Positions 63,257 to 64,000 of a stretch of 64,000 bases of DNA are shown in pieces (the stretch's first letter is position 1; each line of letters begins with the position of its first letter). The translations under genes and the position numbers were made by a program. The notes beneath the pieces were generated by a model. That model searched no databases, had not been told where the DNA came from, and worked only from the letters and a program-made list of their open reading frames with translations. Source of the stretch: Diogma glabrata (lineage: Eukaryota > Arthropoda > Insecta > Diptera > Cylindrotomidae); NCBI GenBank assembly GCA_963693315.1, contig OY856188.1:200421619-200485618 (forward strand), given 5' to 3'.

Positions 63257-63917
63257 TGTAACGTTTCTTAGCCGAGTTACAATTATTTAGTTCGATCACT
63301 AAATCAGGAAATTTAAAACACAATGGATTTTCTAAACGTTATAATTTTATTCGTTCAAGATTTTACAATAAAAATATTTCTCCTATTACTATTCCCCTTT
63401 TAGTTCTTCTTGTACTAACAATGTTTCACCACTTATAATTCTTTTATACTTGTTCACAATATCACTTTTAACTTTCTACTTATAACACTTTTAATTTTAC
63501 TTCGCCTTTATCACTGCTAAATTTTTATACTTTTTGTATCACTAACAATTTTATACTAATAATATCCTCGAAGAACACCTCTTATTTATACTACATGAAA
63601 TAGCCTCGATATTACTGCAATATTCTAGATGAACAAACCCTTTTTTTTTTGTTGTTACTTCCTTTATTTCAACAATAAGACGATCTTCAAATATTGACAC
63701 CTAGGTGTGAAATCTATTCTTTTGTTTTGTTTCTTGTTTTATTTACCAATTTTTATTTCGTTAACCAATCCTTATTCAAGAAAACAAATACTTCCTATTA
63801 AATGTTTACTTTGGTTGTATTGTTATCGTTTATTGATTTTTATATTTGTAGAGCTAACGAGATTTTTCTTGAAAGTTCTATTGTTGTGGTGTTCTATCAT
63901 CTTCCATAATCGTCACA
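63257..63917 (-). repeat. 3' LTR of a third gypsy element, running off the window
   Basis: TGTAACGTTTC...CGTCACA ends. The next bases on the plus strand, TTCTCCCCCACTTATTTCTG, are a polypurine tract on the minus strand, and 63940-64000 (GTTCGTCCCGAATAGAATCT, AAATCTCCC) match the pol end of gypsy element 1 near 19025. So a related element in the same orientation continues beyond 64000. Confidence 0.75.
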
Positions 63918-64000
63918 TTCTCCCCCACTTATTTCTGTTCGTCCCGAATAGAATCTAAATCTCCCCCTCTGTAGGGTGCTAATCTTTCTAGATGAACGAC
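63918..64000 (-). pseudogene. Gypsy element 3, 3' end of pol (partial)
   Basis: Short end fragment. The words CGTCCC(G/A)AA..AG(A)ATCTAAATCTCC and GCTAATCTTTC(T)AGATG..C correspond to 19028-19085 of gypsy element 1. Too little is present to judge integrity. Confidence 0.55.

Noticed and set aside
63707..63958. Plus-strand ORF of 83 codons with hydrophobic stretches
   Set aside because: Lies across the LTR and PPT of a minus-strand gypsy element; hydrophobicity comes from T-rich sequence.
1..64000. CRISPR arrays, bacterial operons or other prokaryotic systems
   Set aside because: Introns, a eukaryotic tRNA gene and eukaryotic transposons throughout; no regularly spaced repeats.

Overview
The window is AT-rich eukaryotic DNA with spliceosomal introns, a Pol III tRNA gene and a dense load of retrotransposons and DNA transposons. 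The element families (Jockey-like and I-like LINEs, Ty3/gypsy, Penelope, P, PIF/Harbinger, hAT-like MITEs) and the two recognisable host proteins fit an arthropod, most likely an insect; I cannot name the species. Only three host genes are clear: a four-exon SCCPDH-type oxidoreductase on the minus strand (1793-4474), an intronless NAD(P)HX epimerase on the plus strand (42877-43572) and a tRNA-Val(TAC) just behind it (43679-43751). A possible signal-peptide ORF at 41935-42147 is weak.

Layout. 1-4.8 kb: degenerate GGATT/AATAGG repeats, then SCCPDH, whose intron 2 holds a LINE RT relic and whose intron 3 folds into a long hairpin that includes the 5' splice site. 4.8-6.4 kb: a broken Jockey-like LINE. 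6.5-14 kb: a gypsy-like fragment (possible LTR, PBS, gag, protease) interrupted by a Jockey-like LINE with a long intact ORF2 and tandem 5' repeats, and by a 157-bp MITE in the protease ORF. 14.2-15.5 kb: two LINE 3' relics. 18.4-24.5 kb: an LTR-bounded gypsy element on the minus strand (SAP-like motif in gag); one of its LTRs carries a poly(A)-tailed retroposon. 27.6-33.7 kb: a second gypsy element with a perfect 5-bp target duplication, hit by a Penelope element and by a MITE at the polypurine tract/3' LTR border. 33.7-37 kb: a 3.3-kb TIR element with an approximate 8-bp target duplication, containing a PIF/Harbinger transposon with a HARBI1-like transposase and a fragment resembling the 28S sarcin-ricin region. 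37.2-39 kb: an I-like LINE relic. 39.5-41.5 kb: GC-rich inverted and tandem repeats and two fold-back elements.

44-50.5 kb is a LINE with a PHD finger in ORF1, carrying a Harbinger-like MITE, a second copy of the poly(A)-tailed retroposon and a hAT-like MITE; removing the first restores the reading frame. 51.2-52 kb is a Penelope GIY-YIG end. 52.35-63.1 kb is a fold-back structure: inverted arms of about 1.1 kb around a decayed P-element transposase, with the right arm expanded by a 1-kb MITE and by a 3.3-kb non-autonomous LTR element. That LTR element has a primer-binding site that extends into a 35-nt copy of the 3' half of tRNA-Trp, present twice. The window ends inside a third gypsy copy (LTR 63257-63917).

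The window is best read as stacked insertions. Several younger insertions can be dated relative to their hosts because they interrupt reading frames or LTRs and leave target duplications. All comparisons were made by eye; identities to named families are inferences from motifs.
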